From positions 62,001 through 126,000 of the forward strand of contig NZ_SHKR01000018.1 in the NCBI RefSeq assembly GCF_004217145.1: a stretch of DNA of 64,000 nt. Direction: 5' to 3'. This stretch comes from Kribbella rubisoli. GTDB taxonomy: Bacteria > Actinomycetota > Actinomycetes > Propionibacteriales > Kribbellaceae. The notes below the pieces were generated by a model. The model was given only the letters and a program-made list of their open reading frames with translations. It searched no databases and was not told the origin of the DNA. How positions within the stretch are numbered: the first letter of the stretch is position 1; the number at the start of each line of letters is the position of its first letter. Both the position numbers and the translations under genes were made by a program. Of the stretch, positions 32,622-41,122 are shown one piece after another.

Positions 32622-33496
32622 CCGGCGACTCGCTGCACCCGCTGTAGCCCGCGGCGGCTGGCGGCGACCATGAGCGCAGTACACCACAGCGCCACCGACA
32701 CGAGGAACAGCACAGTCGCGAGCGGCTCGACGTACCCCGGCACGTCGGACGGCCACTCGAACGACATCGGCATCGCCGCACCGAGCAGCCACGCGACAGT
32801 CAGCACCGCCGACCCGATGTCCCGCAGCGTTGTCGCCCGTAGCGCCTCCTGCCAGCGCAGCTCGGCCTCGCGTCCGGACGGCTGGTTCACGCGCAACGTC
32901 GTACGCGTCAGCAGCAGCCCGATCGCCCACACCGCCACAGCAGCCAAACCGCTGCCGATCAGGATCCAGCCCCGCGCCGGATGGTCGTTCGTACCAAGCA
33001 CCACGACGCCGAGCGCGGCGCCGGCCAACGGCAGTACGACGCAGCCGTCGTAGATCGCGATCTCGATCGGACTCAGGTAGTCGCTCAACTTCCGCGGCCG
33101 CAGTGCCGCGAGCCGCGGCCCGTCAGCGCGCGACGCCCGAACGGACCGATAGCCGTTGATCAGCGTCGCGAACCCGCCGAACGCAGCCGTCGCCGCCAGC
33201 AACCAAGTGAGCAGCCGGAAGTCCAGCACAGCCCCGGGCACGAAGCCGAGATCCATCCCGAGATGCACCAGTACGACGGCCGCACCGGCAACCAGCACCC
33301 CCGCCAGTACGCCGAGGATCAGGATCTCCTGACGGCGCCGGTACCACTCGAGCGCCGCCTCGACGAGGTCACGCTCCCCCGGCAGCCCGCCACGCTCGAC
33401 GCGCCGATCGACCTCCCGCTGTGCCGCTTTCCGGCGCTGCGTCCACAGGATCCCCGACGCCACCACCATCACCCCGACCAGCCACAGCACGTCCAC
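32618..33496 (-). CDS. Polytopic membrane protein (DUF1648-like)
   Basis: 292 residues with about six to eight TM helices (for example VLWLVGVMVVASGIL, ILILGVLAGVLVAGAAVVLVHL, LLTWLLAATAAFGGFATLI). A cytoplasmic segment with SDYLSPIEIAIYDG precedes the second half. It is coupled to the YtrA-type regulator. GTG 33496 was chosen for the GAGGGGAG upstream and the intact first helix. Function unknown; the pairing suggests an envelope stress or antibiotic-sensing role. Confidence 0.72.
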   Translation of the reverse strand: MDVLWLVGVMVVASGILWTQRRKAAQREVDRRVERGGLPGERDLVEAALEWYRRRQEILILGVLAGVLVAGAAVVLVHLGMDLGFVPGAVLDFRLLTWLLAATAAFGGFATLINGYRSVRASRADGPRLAALRPRKLSDYLSPIEIAIYDGCVVLPLAGAALGVVVLGTNDHPARGWILIGSGLAAVAVWAIGLLLTRTTLRVNQPSGREAELRWQEALRATTLRDIGSAVLTVAWLLGAAMPMSFEWPSDVPGYVEPLATVLFLVSVALWCTALMVAASRRGLQRVQRVAG

Positions 33497-33520
33497 CGCC
33501 GACCACGCTCCCCTCGAGTT

Positions 33521-33547
33521 CTTTGTACCAAATGTATTGATACAAAG
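33521..33547. promoter_or_regulatory. Palindromic operator candidate of the GntR regulator
   Basis: CTTTGTA and TACAAAG form 7-bp arms around a 13-base centre, 25 bases upstream of the membrane protein start. AT-rich in an otherwise GC-rich region, as for a promoter-operator overlap. Confidence 0.55.
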
Positions 33548-33566
33548 AGCGTAAGTCAATCGAGGG

Positions 33567-33995
33567 TCATGCGAAGTCGGCCGCCGTATACGCCTTCTGC
33601 TCGACCAGCACGAGCCAGTTGCCCGAGTTGTCCCGCAGTACCGCCTCCACGCCGTACGGCCGATCCGCCGGCTCCTGGATGTACTCAACGCCGCGCCCCG
33701 TCAGCTCGGCGAACGTCTTCCGGCAGTCGTCCGTCGCCAGCCCGACCCCATGCATCGAGCCCTTGGCCATGATCCGCCGGATCCACCCCGCAGATTCCTC
33801 GTCCATCGGCGGCCCGGGAAGCATCAGCGCCAGCTCGAGCTCGGGATGGTCGGCCTGATGCACGGTGCACCAGCGAAAGTCCTCGCTGAGCGTGATGTCC
33901 TCACCGAGTTCGAATCCAAGCTTCTCGGTGTAGAACGCCTTCGCCTCGTCGATGTCGTTGACGTAGACCGTCACCAGGCTCACGTTCGTGATCAC
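33567..33995 (-). CDS. VOC-family (glyoxalase/bleomycin-resistance-like) protein
   Basis: 142 residues with two beta-alpha-beta-beta-beta modules: VSLVTVYVNDIDEAKAFYTEKLGFELGEDI and GVGLATDDCRKTFAELTGRGVEYIQEPADRPYGVEAVLRDNSGNWLVLVEQ. The family binds a metal ion and small ligands (antibiotics, ketoaldehydes, aromatic substrates). GTG 33995 follows GGAGGAACT. It lies 30 bases downstream of the AraC-type regulator, so the two are probably co-transcribed. Confidence 0.85.
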   Translation of the reverse strand: MITNVSLVTVYVNDIDEAKAFYTEKLGFELGEDITLSEDFRWCTVHQADHPELELALMLPGPPMDEESAGWIRRIMAKGSMHGVGLATDDCRKTFAELTGRGVEYIQEPADRPYGVEAVLRDNSGNWLVLVEQKAYTAADFA

Positions 33996-34025
33996 AGTTC
34001 CTCCTCAAAGGTCGTGAGTACGACG

Positions 34026-34454
34026 CTAAGCCCCGGGCTCCCCCGGCGGCTTCTCCGGAATTGCGGAATTCAATCCGAGCATGAACACGAAGCACCCAGG
34101 GATCCGCGCCCCGGTCTGCGTCCGCTGGTACGCCGTCGGCGTCATCCCGACGAGCTCGGTGAACCGCTGCGAGAACGACCCCAGACTGCTGTACCCGACC
34201 AGCCCGCACACCTCGGTCACTGTCAGGTTCGTCGCCCGCAGCAGATCGGTCGCCCGCTCGATCCGCCGCCGGGTCACGTACTGCATCGGCGTCTCGCCGT
34301 ACTCCGCCGCGAAGCACCGCAGGAAGTGGTACTTCGAGACGCCCGCCGCGGTCGCCAGCGCCGCGAGATCGAGCGGCTCGGCATAGTTGCGATCGGCAAC
34401 ATCCCGCGCCCGCCGCAGGTGCGGCAACAGCTCCACCGGCACGACGATCGGCAC
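34026..34454 (-). CDS. AraC-family transcriptional regulator (DNA-binding domain only)
   Basis: 142 residues: one AraC double-HTH domain (RNYAEPLDLAALATAAGVSKYHFLRCFAAEYGETPMQYVTRRRIERATDLLRATNLTVTEVCGLVGYSSLGSFSQRFTELVGMTP) and a short tail. There is no sensor domain, as in small AraC activators. GTG 34454 begins nine bases after the prolyl iminopeptidase stop. It may regulate the VOC gene behind it. Confidence 0.85.
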   Translation of the reverse strand: MPIVVPVELLPHLRRARDVADRNYAEPLDLAALATAAGVSKYHFLRCFAAEYGETPMQYVTRRRIERATDLLRATNLTVTEVCGLVGYSSLGSFSQRFTELVGMTPTAYQRTQTGARIPGCFVFMLGLNSAIPEKPPGEPGA

Positions 34455-34463
34455 GGCTCGAGC

Positions 34464-35378
34464 CTAGCCTCCGCGGAGGAACGACTCCACGACCGCGGCG
34501 TACCGTTCCGGCTCCTCGACGTTCGGCAGGTGACTGGACTCCGCGAACACCTCCCAGCGCGCATCCGGGATCAACTCCGCGTACGGCGATACGCACACGG
34601 GCTGCGCCTCGTCGTACGCACCGGAGACAACCAGCGTCGGTACGGCGATCCGCGGCAGCCGGTCGACGACCGTCCAGTCCAGCAGGCTCCCGACGACGTG
34701 GAACTCACTCGGCCCGTTCATCGTGTGATAGACGGTCGGATCCTCCTCGATGGACGCGAACGCCGCCGCGACCTCCGGCGGATTGGGCACTACGCGGCAG
34801 ACGTGCCGGTCGTAGAACACCTTCATCGCGGCCGCGTACTCCGGAGAGTTCGTCGTCTCCGCCTCCTCGTGTTCGCGCAGCGTCTCCTCCACCTCGGCCG
34901 GCAGCCCCGCACGCAACAACGCCGCCGCTTCGAGCCACAGCGGCATCGACGCCGGCGAGTTGGAGATCACCAGTCGTCTCAACCCCGCTGGACGCCGTAC
35001 GGCGTGCTCCGCCGACAACATCCCGCCCCACGACTGCCCCAGCAGGTGGTAGTCGTCCGCAATCCCCAAGTGATCCAGCAGATTGTCCAGCTCGTCCAGG
35101 AACAGCTCAACAGTCCAGTACGACGGATCCGCGTCCGGCAGATGAGTCGAGTTCCCACATCCCAACTGGTCGTAATGAATCACGGGCCTGCCTGCGGCGA
35201 GCGCAGTCAACGACAGCAGGTACTGATGCGTCGCCCCTGGCCCACCGTGGGCGATCACCAACGGCGTGACTCCACTGCCCAGGTCCCCAGTCATCCGGTA
35301 CCAAGTCTCGCCGTCGGAGAACGGCACCCGGCCTTCACGGGTCGGGGGCAGGATCTCGTACGACGCGGTGCTACTCAT
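34464..35378 (-). CDS. pip: Prolyl iminopeptidase-like alpha/beta hydrolase
   Basis: 304 residues, S33 family. IAHGGPGATHQYL is the oxyanion-region HGGPG motif, LLGQSWGGMLSAE carries the nucleophile Ser, VVSGAYDEAQP the Asp and ESSHLPNVEEPERY the His. It releases N-terminal proline or related residues from short peptides. ATG 35378 follows AAAGGA. Only 12 bases separate it from the upstream hydrolase, which places it at the end of the peptide-uptake operon, where it could process imported peptides or amides. Confidence 0.82.
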   Translation of the reverse strand: MSSTASYEILPPTREGRVPFSDGETWYRMTGDLGSGVTPLVIAHGGPGATHQYLLSLTALAAGRPVIHYDQLGCGNSTHLPDADPSYWTVELFLDELDNLLDHLGIADDYHLLGQSWGGMLSAEHAVRRPAGLRRLVISNSPASMPLWLEAAALLRAGLPAEVEETLREHEEAETTNSPEYAAAMKVFYDRHVCRVVPNPPEVAAAFASIEEDPTVYHTMNGPSEFHVVGSLLDWTVVDRLPRIAVPTLVVSGAYDEAQPVCVSPYAELIPDARWEVFAESSHLPNVEEPERYAAVVESFLRGG

Positions 35379-35390
35379 CACAGTGTCCTT

Positions 35391-36386
35391 TCAGGCATCG
35401 AGCCAGCCCCGCACGTGCCGGCGCAGGAAGTCGAGGTCGGCGGGGATGTCGCGAGGTGAGCCGGCTCGATGTCCCCAGATGCTGGGGATCTCCACCAGCT
35501 CCGCCTTCCGCAGCGAGGTCAGCTCCAACTCGTTGTCCGCGGTCCGGAAGTAGAGGTCGGTGGCCGACGGCATCAACAGCACGCGGGCCGTGATCGCCCC
35601 TAGTGCTGCGTCCAGGTCGCCGTCGTACGGCGTACTGATGTCGGCCTCCTGCCAGGTGAGCGCCTGCGCGTACTGGTCGGCGGCGGCGCCCTCGGCGAAG
35701 CGATCCACCCAGTCGGTCTGCAGGAACGAGTCGAGATCCGGCGCTCCCAGTACGGACTCGAACAACCGCGCCCGGTAGAAGTCCTGGCTCAGCCCCCACC
35801 CGGCGTAGACGTGCGCGAAAGCACGCTTGGCGGCAACGGGCTCGGCCGTGAAGTGCCCGTTGCCGGCGTACTCAGGAGCTGCCTCGAGGATCCGCAACAA
35901 GCCGGACAGGAAGACCCGGTTGTGGAGCGACGTCCGCGCACTCCCACAGACGACGATCGCGCGCTCGACGAACTCGGGGTAGAGCGCCGCCCAGTGGTAA
36001 GCCTGACCGGCGCCCATCGAGAACCCGTACGCCGCGGCGAGCCGATCGATCCCGAAATGCTCGGTGATCAGCCGGTACTGCGCATGCACGTTGTCCGCCA
36101 TCGTGACGAGCGACGGAAACTCCGGGTCCGTCGACGCGCTCGACGAGAGCCCGTTGGTGAACATGTCCGGGATGACGATGAACCACCGCTCGGGGTCCAG
36201 TACGCCGTCGGGCCCGATCAGCCACTCCTGCGTCTCGTGCGTCGCGCCGTAACTGCACGGGTAGACGATCACGTTGTCGCGCGCCGGGGACAGCGTGCCG
36301 TAGGACTTCCAGGAGAGCTTGGCGTTCCGGATGACACCGCCGTTCTCGAGCTTCAGGTCGCCGAGTTCGAAGCTGCCGGTCGTCAC
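35391..36386 (-). CDS. Alpha/beta hydrolase, homoserine acetyltransferase-like
   Basis: 331 residues. The sequence shows the HAT-family outline: LENGGVIRNAKLSWKSYGTLSPARDNVIVYPCSYGATHETQEWLIGPDGVLDP, then AAYGFSMGAGQAYHW with the nucleophile Ser, MPSATDLYFR with the Asp and IWGHRAGSP with the His. Many such homologues outside methionine clusters are hydrolases rather than acetyltransferases. Its GTG overlaps the acetamidase stop (GTGA). The context suggests breakdown of an imported amide or ester, not methionine synthesis. Confidence 0.78.
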   Translation of the reverse strand: MTTGSFELGDLKLENGGVIRNAKLSWKSYGTLSPARDNVIVYPCSYGATHETQEWLIGPDGVLDPERWFIVIPDMFTNGLSSSASTDPEFPSLVTMADNVHAQYRLITEHFGIDRLAAAYGFSMGAGQAYHWAALYPEFVERAIVVCGSARTSLHNRVFLSGLLRILEAAPEYAGNGHFTAEPVAAKRAFAHVYAGWGLSQDFYRARLFESVLGAPDLDSFLQTDWVDRFAEGAAADQYAQALTWQEADISTPYDGDLDAALGAITARVLLMPSATDLYFRTADNELELTSLRKAELVEIPSIWGHRAGSPRDIPADLDFLRRHVRGWLDA

Positions 36387-37303
36387 GCGAGCACGCCGGC
36401 CGGGAGCAGGGCGTGGACGCCCCAGGTCTGGTTCGCGACCTGGGTGACGCGGAGATCGACGGCGGTGCTGGCAAGTGCCAGGGCGGTGCTCTTGCCGACG
36501 TCGAGGAGCGCCTGCATCCAGCGCACCATCGCGTCCAGCGCGTCGCCGGTCGCGACGTTCAGGTCGGCGTCGAATCCGAAGGTGATCAGCCCGTCCGGGG
36601 TCTCCGCGTGGATCGTCTCGATCGGGCGCGGTTCGCGGACCAGGTCCACGGTCAGTGTCGTGGTCATCGGGCACTCGATCGCCGTACCGCCCACCTCACC
36701 GTCGCCCTGGGCGGCGTGACCGTCGCCGAGGCTCAGCATCGCGTCCGCGACCGCGACCGGCAGGTAGAGCGTCGACCCCGCGACCAACGACTTGCAGTCG
36801 ATGTTGCCGCCACCAACTGCTCGGGGCGGGATCGTCGAGTGCTCGCCGCCGCTCTCGGGGGCCACGCCGATGACGCCGAGGAACGGTGCGAGGTCACGGG
36901 TGAAGCCACCGTTGCAGCGACCGGTTCCAGCGTCGGGATCGAGATCCCAGAGCAGCCAGGCGGGTTGATCGGTGACGCCCAGCCGCTCGGTGATCGGCGA
37001 CTTCAGCGCGCCGGCGACGGTCCAGCCCCAAGGGTCGGGGGTGAGGGAGACCAACCGGATCGCGAGCACGTCACCTGGCTGTGCACCACGGACGGCGATC
37101 GGCCCGGTCAGGCAGTGGCCGCGAGCCTGATCGAACATCCTCGGCTGCTGCTCACCTGGTGTGGTCTGCGGTGACAGGTAGCCCGAAGCATCCAGTGAAT
37201 GGACTGTCAACGTGTCGCCTGGGTCAATCGTCAGCACCGGAGGCTGCTCGGCGCTGAACACGTCGACGGTGGTCTCGGGGGTTGCGTCCAGCTTGTGCAT
37301 CAT
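36383..37303 (-). CDS. Acetamidase/formamidase family amidohydrolase
   Basis: 306 residues of the FmdA_AmdA family, which hydrolyses short amides to ammonia and the acid. Evidence: DTLTVHSLDASGYLSPQT, DQARGHCLTGPIAVRGAQPGDVLAI, VGGGNIDCKSLVAGSTLYLPV and SLGDGHAAQGDGEVGGTAIE, all hallmark segments. Three bases after the ABC ATPase stop, so co-transcribed with the importer. Substrate could be an amide released from, or imported by, the ABC system. Confidence 0.88.
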   Translation of the reverse strand: MMHKLDATPETTVDVFSAEQPPVLTIDPGDTLTVHSLDASGYLSPQTTPGEQQPRMFDQARGHCLTGPIAVRGAQPGDVLAIRLVSLTPDPWGWTVAGALKSPITERLGVTDQPAWLLWDLDPDAGTGRCNGGFTRDLAPFLGVIGVAPESGGEHSTIPPRAVGGGNIDCKSLVAGSTLYLPVAVADAMLSLGDGHAAQGDGEVGGTAIECPMTTTLTVDLVREPRPIETIHAETPDGLITFGFDADLNVATGDALDAMVRWMQALLDVGKSTALALASTAVDLRVTQVANQTWGVHALLPAGVLA

Positions 37304-37306
37304 CGT

Positions 37307-39328
37307 CTACCTCACGGGCGTCAGGACGTGGGTGGTCAGGGGATGGTGGCACGCGACCGCGTGCAGGCCGTCGGAGGGTTTCAGTACCGGGACCTCCGTG
37401 GCACACCGCTCGGTTGCGAGCGGGCACCGGGTCCGGAAGTGGCAGCCGCTCGGCGGATCGATGGCCGACGGCAACTCGCCGCCGAGGCCGGTCGACCGGG
37501 CCGCGGCCTCCCGGTTCTTCGCCGACTCCGGGAGCGGGATCGCCTTGATCAGCCCGGCCGTGTACGGGTGCCGTGGTGCGCTGTAGACGTCCTCACCGGC
37601 TCCGAGTTCGACGAGCCGGCCGAGGTACATCACGCCGATCCGGTCGGCCAGGTACTTGAGCAGCGACAGGTCGTGCGAGATCACGACGTACGTCTGGCCG
37701 TACCGCTCCTGCAGCGACCGCATCAGGTTGAGGATCTGCGCCTGGACCGAGACATCCAGCGCGGACACCGGCTCGTCCGCGACGATCACCTTCGGTCGGA
37801 GCGCCAATGCCCGGGCCATCGCGATCCGCTGCCGCTGGCCACCCGAGAACTCGTGCGGGTACCGCTCCGCCGCCTCAGGTGGCAACCCGACTGCCGCCAG
37901 CAGCTCGGCCACGGTACGGCGTCGTTCGCGCCGGGTACCGACTCCTTGAGCCACCAGCGGTTCCGCGATCAGCGCGGCGACGGTCATCCGTGGATCGAGC
38001 GCGGCGGCCGAATCCTGGAACATCATCTGAAGATCACGCCGGCGCTTCCGGAATCCGGACCGGCTCTGCACCGACAGATCCCGGCCGTCGAAGCTGACAG
38101 ATCCGCTGGTCGGCCGCTCCAGCCCCACCAGCATGCGGCCGAGCGTGGTCTTGCCGCAGCCCGACTCCCCGACGATTCCCAGCGTCTCCCCGGCCGCGAT
38201 GGTCAGCGTCACTCCCGACACCGCTTGCACCGCCCGCGACGGAGCGAAGGGCCGCCTCGATCGCACGCCGAACCGCTTGTGTACGTCGAAGAGCTGCACC
38301 AGCGAGTCAGATCCGCGCGGCTCGGCCGCCTCCCGCACGCCGACGTCCGCGGCCGTGGTTCGGGTACGCCCGTCGGCCGGATGGAAGCACGCGTGCAGGT
38401 GATCCCCACCGATCAACGACGGATCAGCGCTGCGGCAGTCGTCCTGCGCGAACGCACACCGTGGAGCGAACCGGCACCCCGGCGCCAGGTCGAGCAGCTT
38501 CGGCGGACTGCCTGGAATCGTGGCCAGCTCAGCGTTCCGGTCGAGTTCCAGTGTCGGCATCGCGGCGAGCAACGCCTCGGTGTACCGATGCCGCGGCCTC
38601 TCGAACAATTCGTGGACGCCGCTCTGCTCGACCACCTGTCCGCCGTACATGACGGCGACCCGGTCGGCGTACTCGGAGATCACGCCCATGTCGTGGGTGA
38701 TCAGCAGCACGCCCATCGACAGTTGCGACTTGAGGTCGTCGATCAGGGTCAGGATCTGCGCCTGGATCGAGACGTCCAGCGCCGTCGTCGGCTCGTCGGC
38801 GATCAGCAGCTTCGGATCGCACATCAGACCGAGCGCGATCATCACCCGCTGCCGCATCCCGCCGGACAGCTGGTGCGGGTAGTCGTCGAGCCGCTCGCGC
38901 GGTCGTGGCATGCCCACCAGTCCGAGCACCTCGGTCGCCCGGGCCGTCGCCGCGGCGCGGCTGCTGTCGACGTGAATCCGGTACGCCTCCCGCAACTGAC
39001 TGCCGATCGTCCGGACCGGGTTCAGCGAGGTCATCGGGTCCTGGAAGATCATCGCCAGCTCGCTGCCGCGCACCTTGCGCATGGCCGGCTCGTCCAGCTC
39101 GGTCAGCTCGCGGCCGTCCAGCCGGATCGAGCCGCCGGTGATCGATCCACCGGGCGGCAGCAGCCGCATGATCGACATCCCGGTCATCGTCTTGCCGGAT
39201 CCGGATTCCCCCACCACACCAAGGGTTTCCCCGGCTCGGACGGCGAAGCTCACCCCGTCGACAGGACGGATCCGGCCTTGTGCGGTGTCGATCTCGGTCC
39301 GCAGCCCGGTCACCTCAAGCAGACTCAT
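37307..39328 (-). CDS. Dual ATP-binding protein of a peptide ABC importer (DppD-DppF fusion)
   Basis: 673 residues with two complete ATPase domains, each followed by an oligopeptide-type C-terminal region. The first has GESGSGKT (40-47), LSGGMRQRV and LLIADEPTTALD; the second has GESGCGKT (387-394), FSGGQRQRI and VIVADEPVSALD. Two Cys-containing segments (GCRFAPRCAFAQDDC and GCHFRTRCPLATERC) resemble the 4Fe-4S or Cys clusters of DppD/OppD and DppF/OppF. ATG 39328 overlaps the permease gene by 14 bases. It energises uptake of peptides or nickel-like or glycan ligands through the two permeases. Confidence 0.9.
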   Translation of the reverse strand: MSLLEVTGLRTEIDTAQGRIRPVDGVSFAVRAGETLGVVGESGSGKTMTGMSIMRLLPPGGSITGGSIRLDGRELTELDEPAMRKVRGSELAMIFQDPMTSLNPVRTIGSQLREAYRIHVDSSRAAATARATEVLGLVGMPRPRERLDDYPHQLSGGMRQRVMIALGLMCDPKLLIADEPTTALDVSIQAQILTLIDDLKSQLSMGVLLITHDMGVISEYADRVAVMYGGQVVEQSGVHELFERPRHRYTEALLAAMPTLELDRNAELATIPGSPPKLLDLAPGCRFAPRCAFAQDDCRSADPSLIGGDHLHACFHPADGRTRTTAADVGVREAAEPRGSDSLVQLFDVHKRFGVRSRRPFAPSRAVQAVSGVTLTIAAGETLGIVGESGCGKTTLGRMLVGLERPTSGSVSFDGRDLSVQSRSGFRKRRRDLQMMFQDSAAALDPRMTVAALIAEPLVAQGVGTRRERRRTVAELLAAVGLPPEAAERYPHEFSGGQRQRIAMARALALRPKVIVADEPVSALDVSVQAQILNLMRSLQERYGQTYVVISHDLSLLKYLADRIGVMYLGRLVELGAGEDVYSAPRHPYTAGLIKAIPLPESAKNREAAARSTGLGGELPSAIDPPSGCHFRTRCPLATERCATEVPVLKPSDGLHAVACHHPLTTHVLTPVR

Positions 39329-40193
39329 GTGCGATGTCACCTCCGTGACGGGACAGCCGGATCGCGAGCCGGCGGAAGCTTCGGCCGAACCTGATCCCGG
39401 CCCGTGGATCCAGCACCCGCATCAGGTGATCGCCGGAGAAGTTCGCGAGCAGGATGGTCGCCATGATCGCGAGCCCGGGAAAGGTCGACAGCCACCAGGC
39501 GTCGGCCAGATTGGTCGCACCGGCGGCCAGGTCACTCCCCCAGTCCGGCGCCGGCAGCCGGACGCCCAGACCCAGGAAGCTCAGGGTGGTGGCGGTCAGG
39601 ATGCCCCAGCCGATGGCACTGCTACCGAGCACGACCACCTCGGTCAGCAGGTTGGGCAGCAGGTGCCGCCACGAGGTGCGCAGCGTGGTGGAGCCGAACA
39701 CCCGGGCGGCCTCGACGTACTCGGCCTTGCGAAGCCGGCGGACCGAAGACTCGACCACCCGCGCGAAGCCCGGGGTGAACGCGATCCCGATCGCCAGGAC
39801 GATGCTGCGGACACCCGAGCCGGCGGTGGCGATCAGGATCAACGCGATCAGCAGCACCGGCAGCGCGAGGAACACGTCCACCAGGCGCATCACCACGGCG
39901 TTGATCCAGCGCGGCGCGACACCACCCAGTACGCCGATCGCGACACCCGCGGCGCTGGCGAGAAGGACGCCCAGGAAGCTCGCCACGAGGACCGGGCGTG
40001 CGCCGTACACGGTGCGGCTGTAGACATCGCGGCCGAGCAGGTCCGTACCGAACAGATGGCTGCCGCTCGGGCCCTCCAGGTGCGCGTCACTCGTCGCTAC
40101 CGGGTCGACGTGGGCCAGCACGCCGGGTGCGAGCAGCAGTAGCAGCACCAGGAGGACCGCGAGGCTCAGGACAACCCACTTGAGCCGGCTCAT
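39315..40193 (-). CDS. ABC importer permease, DppC-like
   Basis: 292 residues with about six TM helices. The signature for ATPase contact is EAARVFGSTTLRTSWRHLLPNLLTEVVV. N-terminal helix WVVLSLAVLLVLLLLLAP is followed by HLFGTDLLGRDVYSRTVYGAR, a hallmark of DppC/OppC proteins. ATG 40193 overlaps the DppB-like gene by four bases. Confidence 0.9.
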   Translation of the reverse strand: MSRLKWVVLSLAVLLVLLLLLAPGVLAHVDPVATSDAHLEGPSGSHLFGTDLLGRDVYSRTVYGARPVLVASFLGVLLASAAGVAIGVLGGVAPRWINAVVMRLVDVFLALPVLLIALILIATAGSGVRSIVLAIGIAFTPGFARVVESSVRRLRKAEYVEAARVFGSTTLRTSWRHLLPNLLTEVVVLGSSAIGWGILTATTLSFLGLGVRLPAPDWGSDLAAGATNLADAWWLSTFPGLAIMATILLANFSGDHLMRVLDPRAGIRFGRSFRRLAIRLSRHGGDIAHESA

Positions 40194-41122
40194 GCGGCAG
40201 CCTCCTGTCTGGTGCGTGGGTCGATGGCGCCGACGATCAGGTCCACGCCGAGATTGATCACCACGTAGGCGATCCCGATCACGACCACCGCACCCTGCAC
40301 CACCGGGATGTTCTTGCTGGTGATCGAGGTGGCCAGGAAGCTCCCCAGCCCGGCGCGGCCGAAGATCACCTCGGTGATCGCGGCACCGGTCAGGATGTTG
40401 CCGAACTGCAGGCCGATCGTGGTGACCGCCGGCACCGAGGAGTTCCGCAGTACCTGCCGCAGCAGCACCCGCAGCTCACCGCTGCCGCGCGCCCGGGCGG
40501 ACTTCACGTAGTCGCTGCGCAGCTCGTCGATCACCCGGCCGCGGACGAGTCGGGTCAGGATCGCCGCGTAGCCCCAGCCCAGCGAGACCGCCGGCAGCAC
40601 CAGGCTCTTGGCCGTACCGTCGTCAATCGCGGACAGCAGGTGCAGCTTGACACTGAACAGCAGCACGAGCAGCAGAGCCAGGAAGAAGTACGGCACCGCG
40701 ACACCAGCGAACGAGATCCACCGCGCCACGGTGTCCAGGACCGAACCCGGACGCATGCCCGCAACCAGTCCGAGCGGTACGCCGACCAGCACCGCGACCA
40801 GCATCGAGGTCGCCGTCAGGATCAGCGTGCTCGGTGCCCTGGACAACAATTCGTGGCTGACCGGGGTCTGGGTCAGGAACGACGTACCGAGGTTGCCGTG
40901 CACGAGGTTGACAGCGAAATCGGCGTACTGCCGCCACAACGGATCGTCGAGTCCGAGTTGCTGCCGCAGCGTCGCGATCTGCTCCGGTGACGCGTTCGCG
41001 CCGTACAGGATCACTTTGGCCGGATCGCCCGGTACGACGTGCACCAGGACGAATGCGATCAGGGTGATGCCGATGACGACCGGGATCGCCGCGCCCAGCC
41101 GTCGCACCACGAACAGCAGCAT
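40190..41122 (-). CDS. ABC importer permease, DppB-like
   Basis: 310 residues, about six TM helices. The N-terminal segment (LLFVVRRLGAAIPVVIGITL followed by VLVHVVPGDPA) and ARARGSGELRVLLRQVLRNSSVPAVTTIG near the middle are typical of DppB/OppB. Its ATG shares a base with the stop of the solute-binding gene (TGATG). Upstream open frame reaching into the solute-binding gene is only a shadow. Confidence 0.92.
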   Translation of the reverse strand: MLLFVVRRLGAAIPVVIGITLIAFVLVHVVPGDPAKVILYGANASPEQIATLRQQLGLDDPLWRQYADFAVNLVHGNLGTSFLTQTPVSHELLSRAPSTLILTATSMLVAVLVGVPLGLVAGMRPGSVLDTVARWISFAGVAVPYFFLALLLVLLFSVKLHLLSAIDDGTAKSLVLPAVSLGWGYAAILTRLVRGRVIDELRSDYVKSARARGSGELRVLLRQVLRNSSVPAVTTIGLQFGNILTGAAITEVIFGRAGLGSFLATSITSKNIPVVQGAVVVIGIAYVVINLGVDLIVGAIDPRTRQEAAA

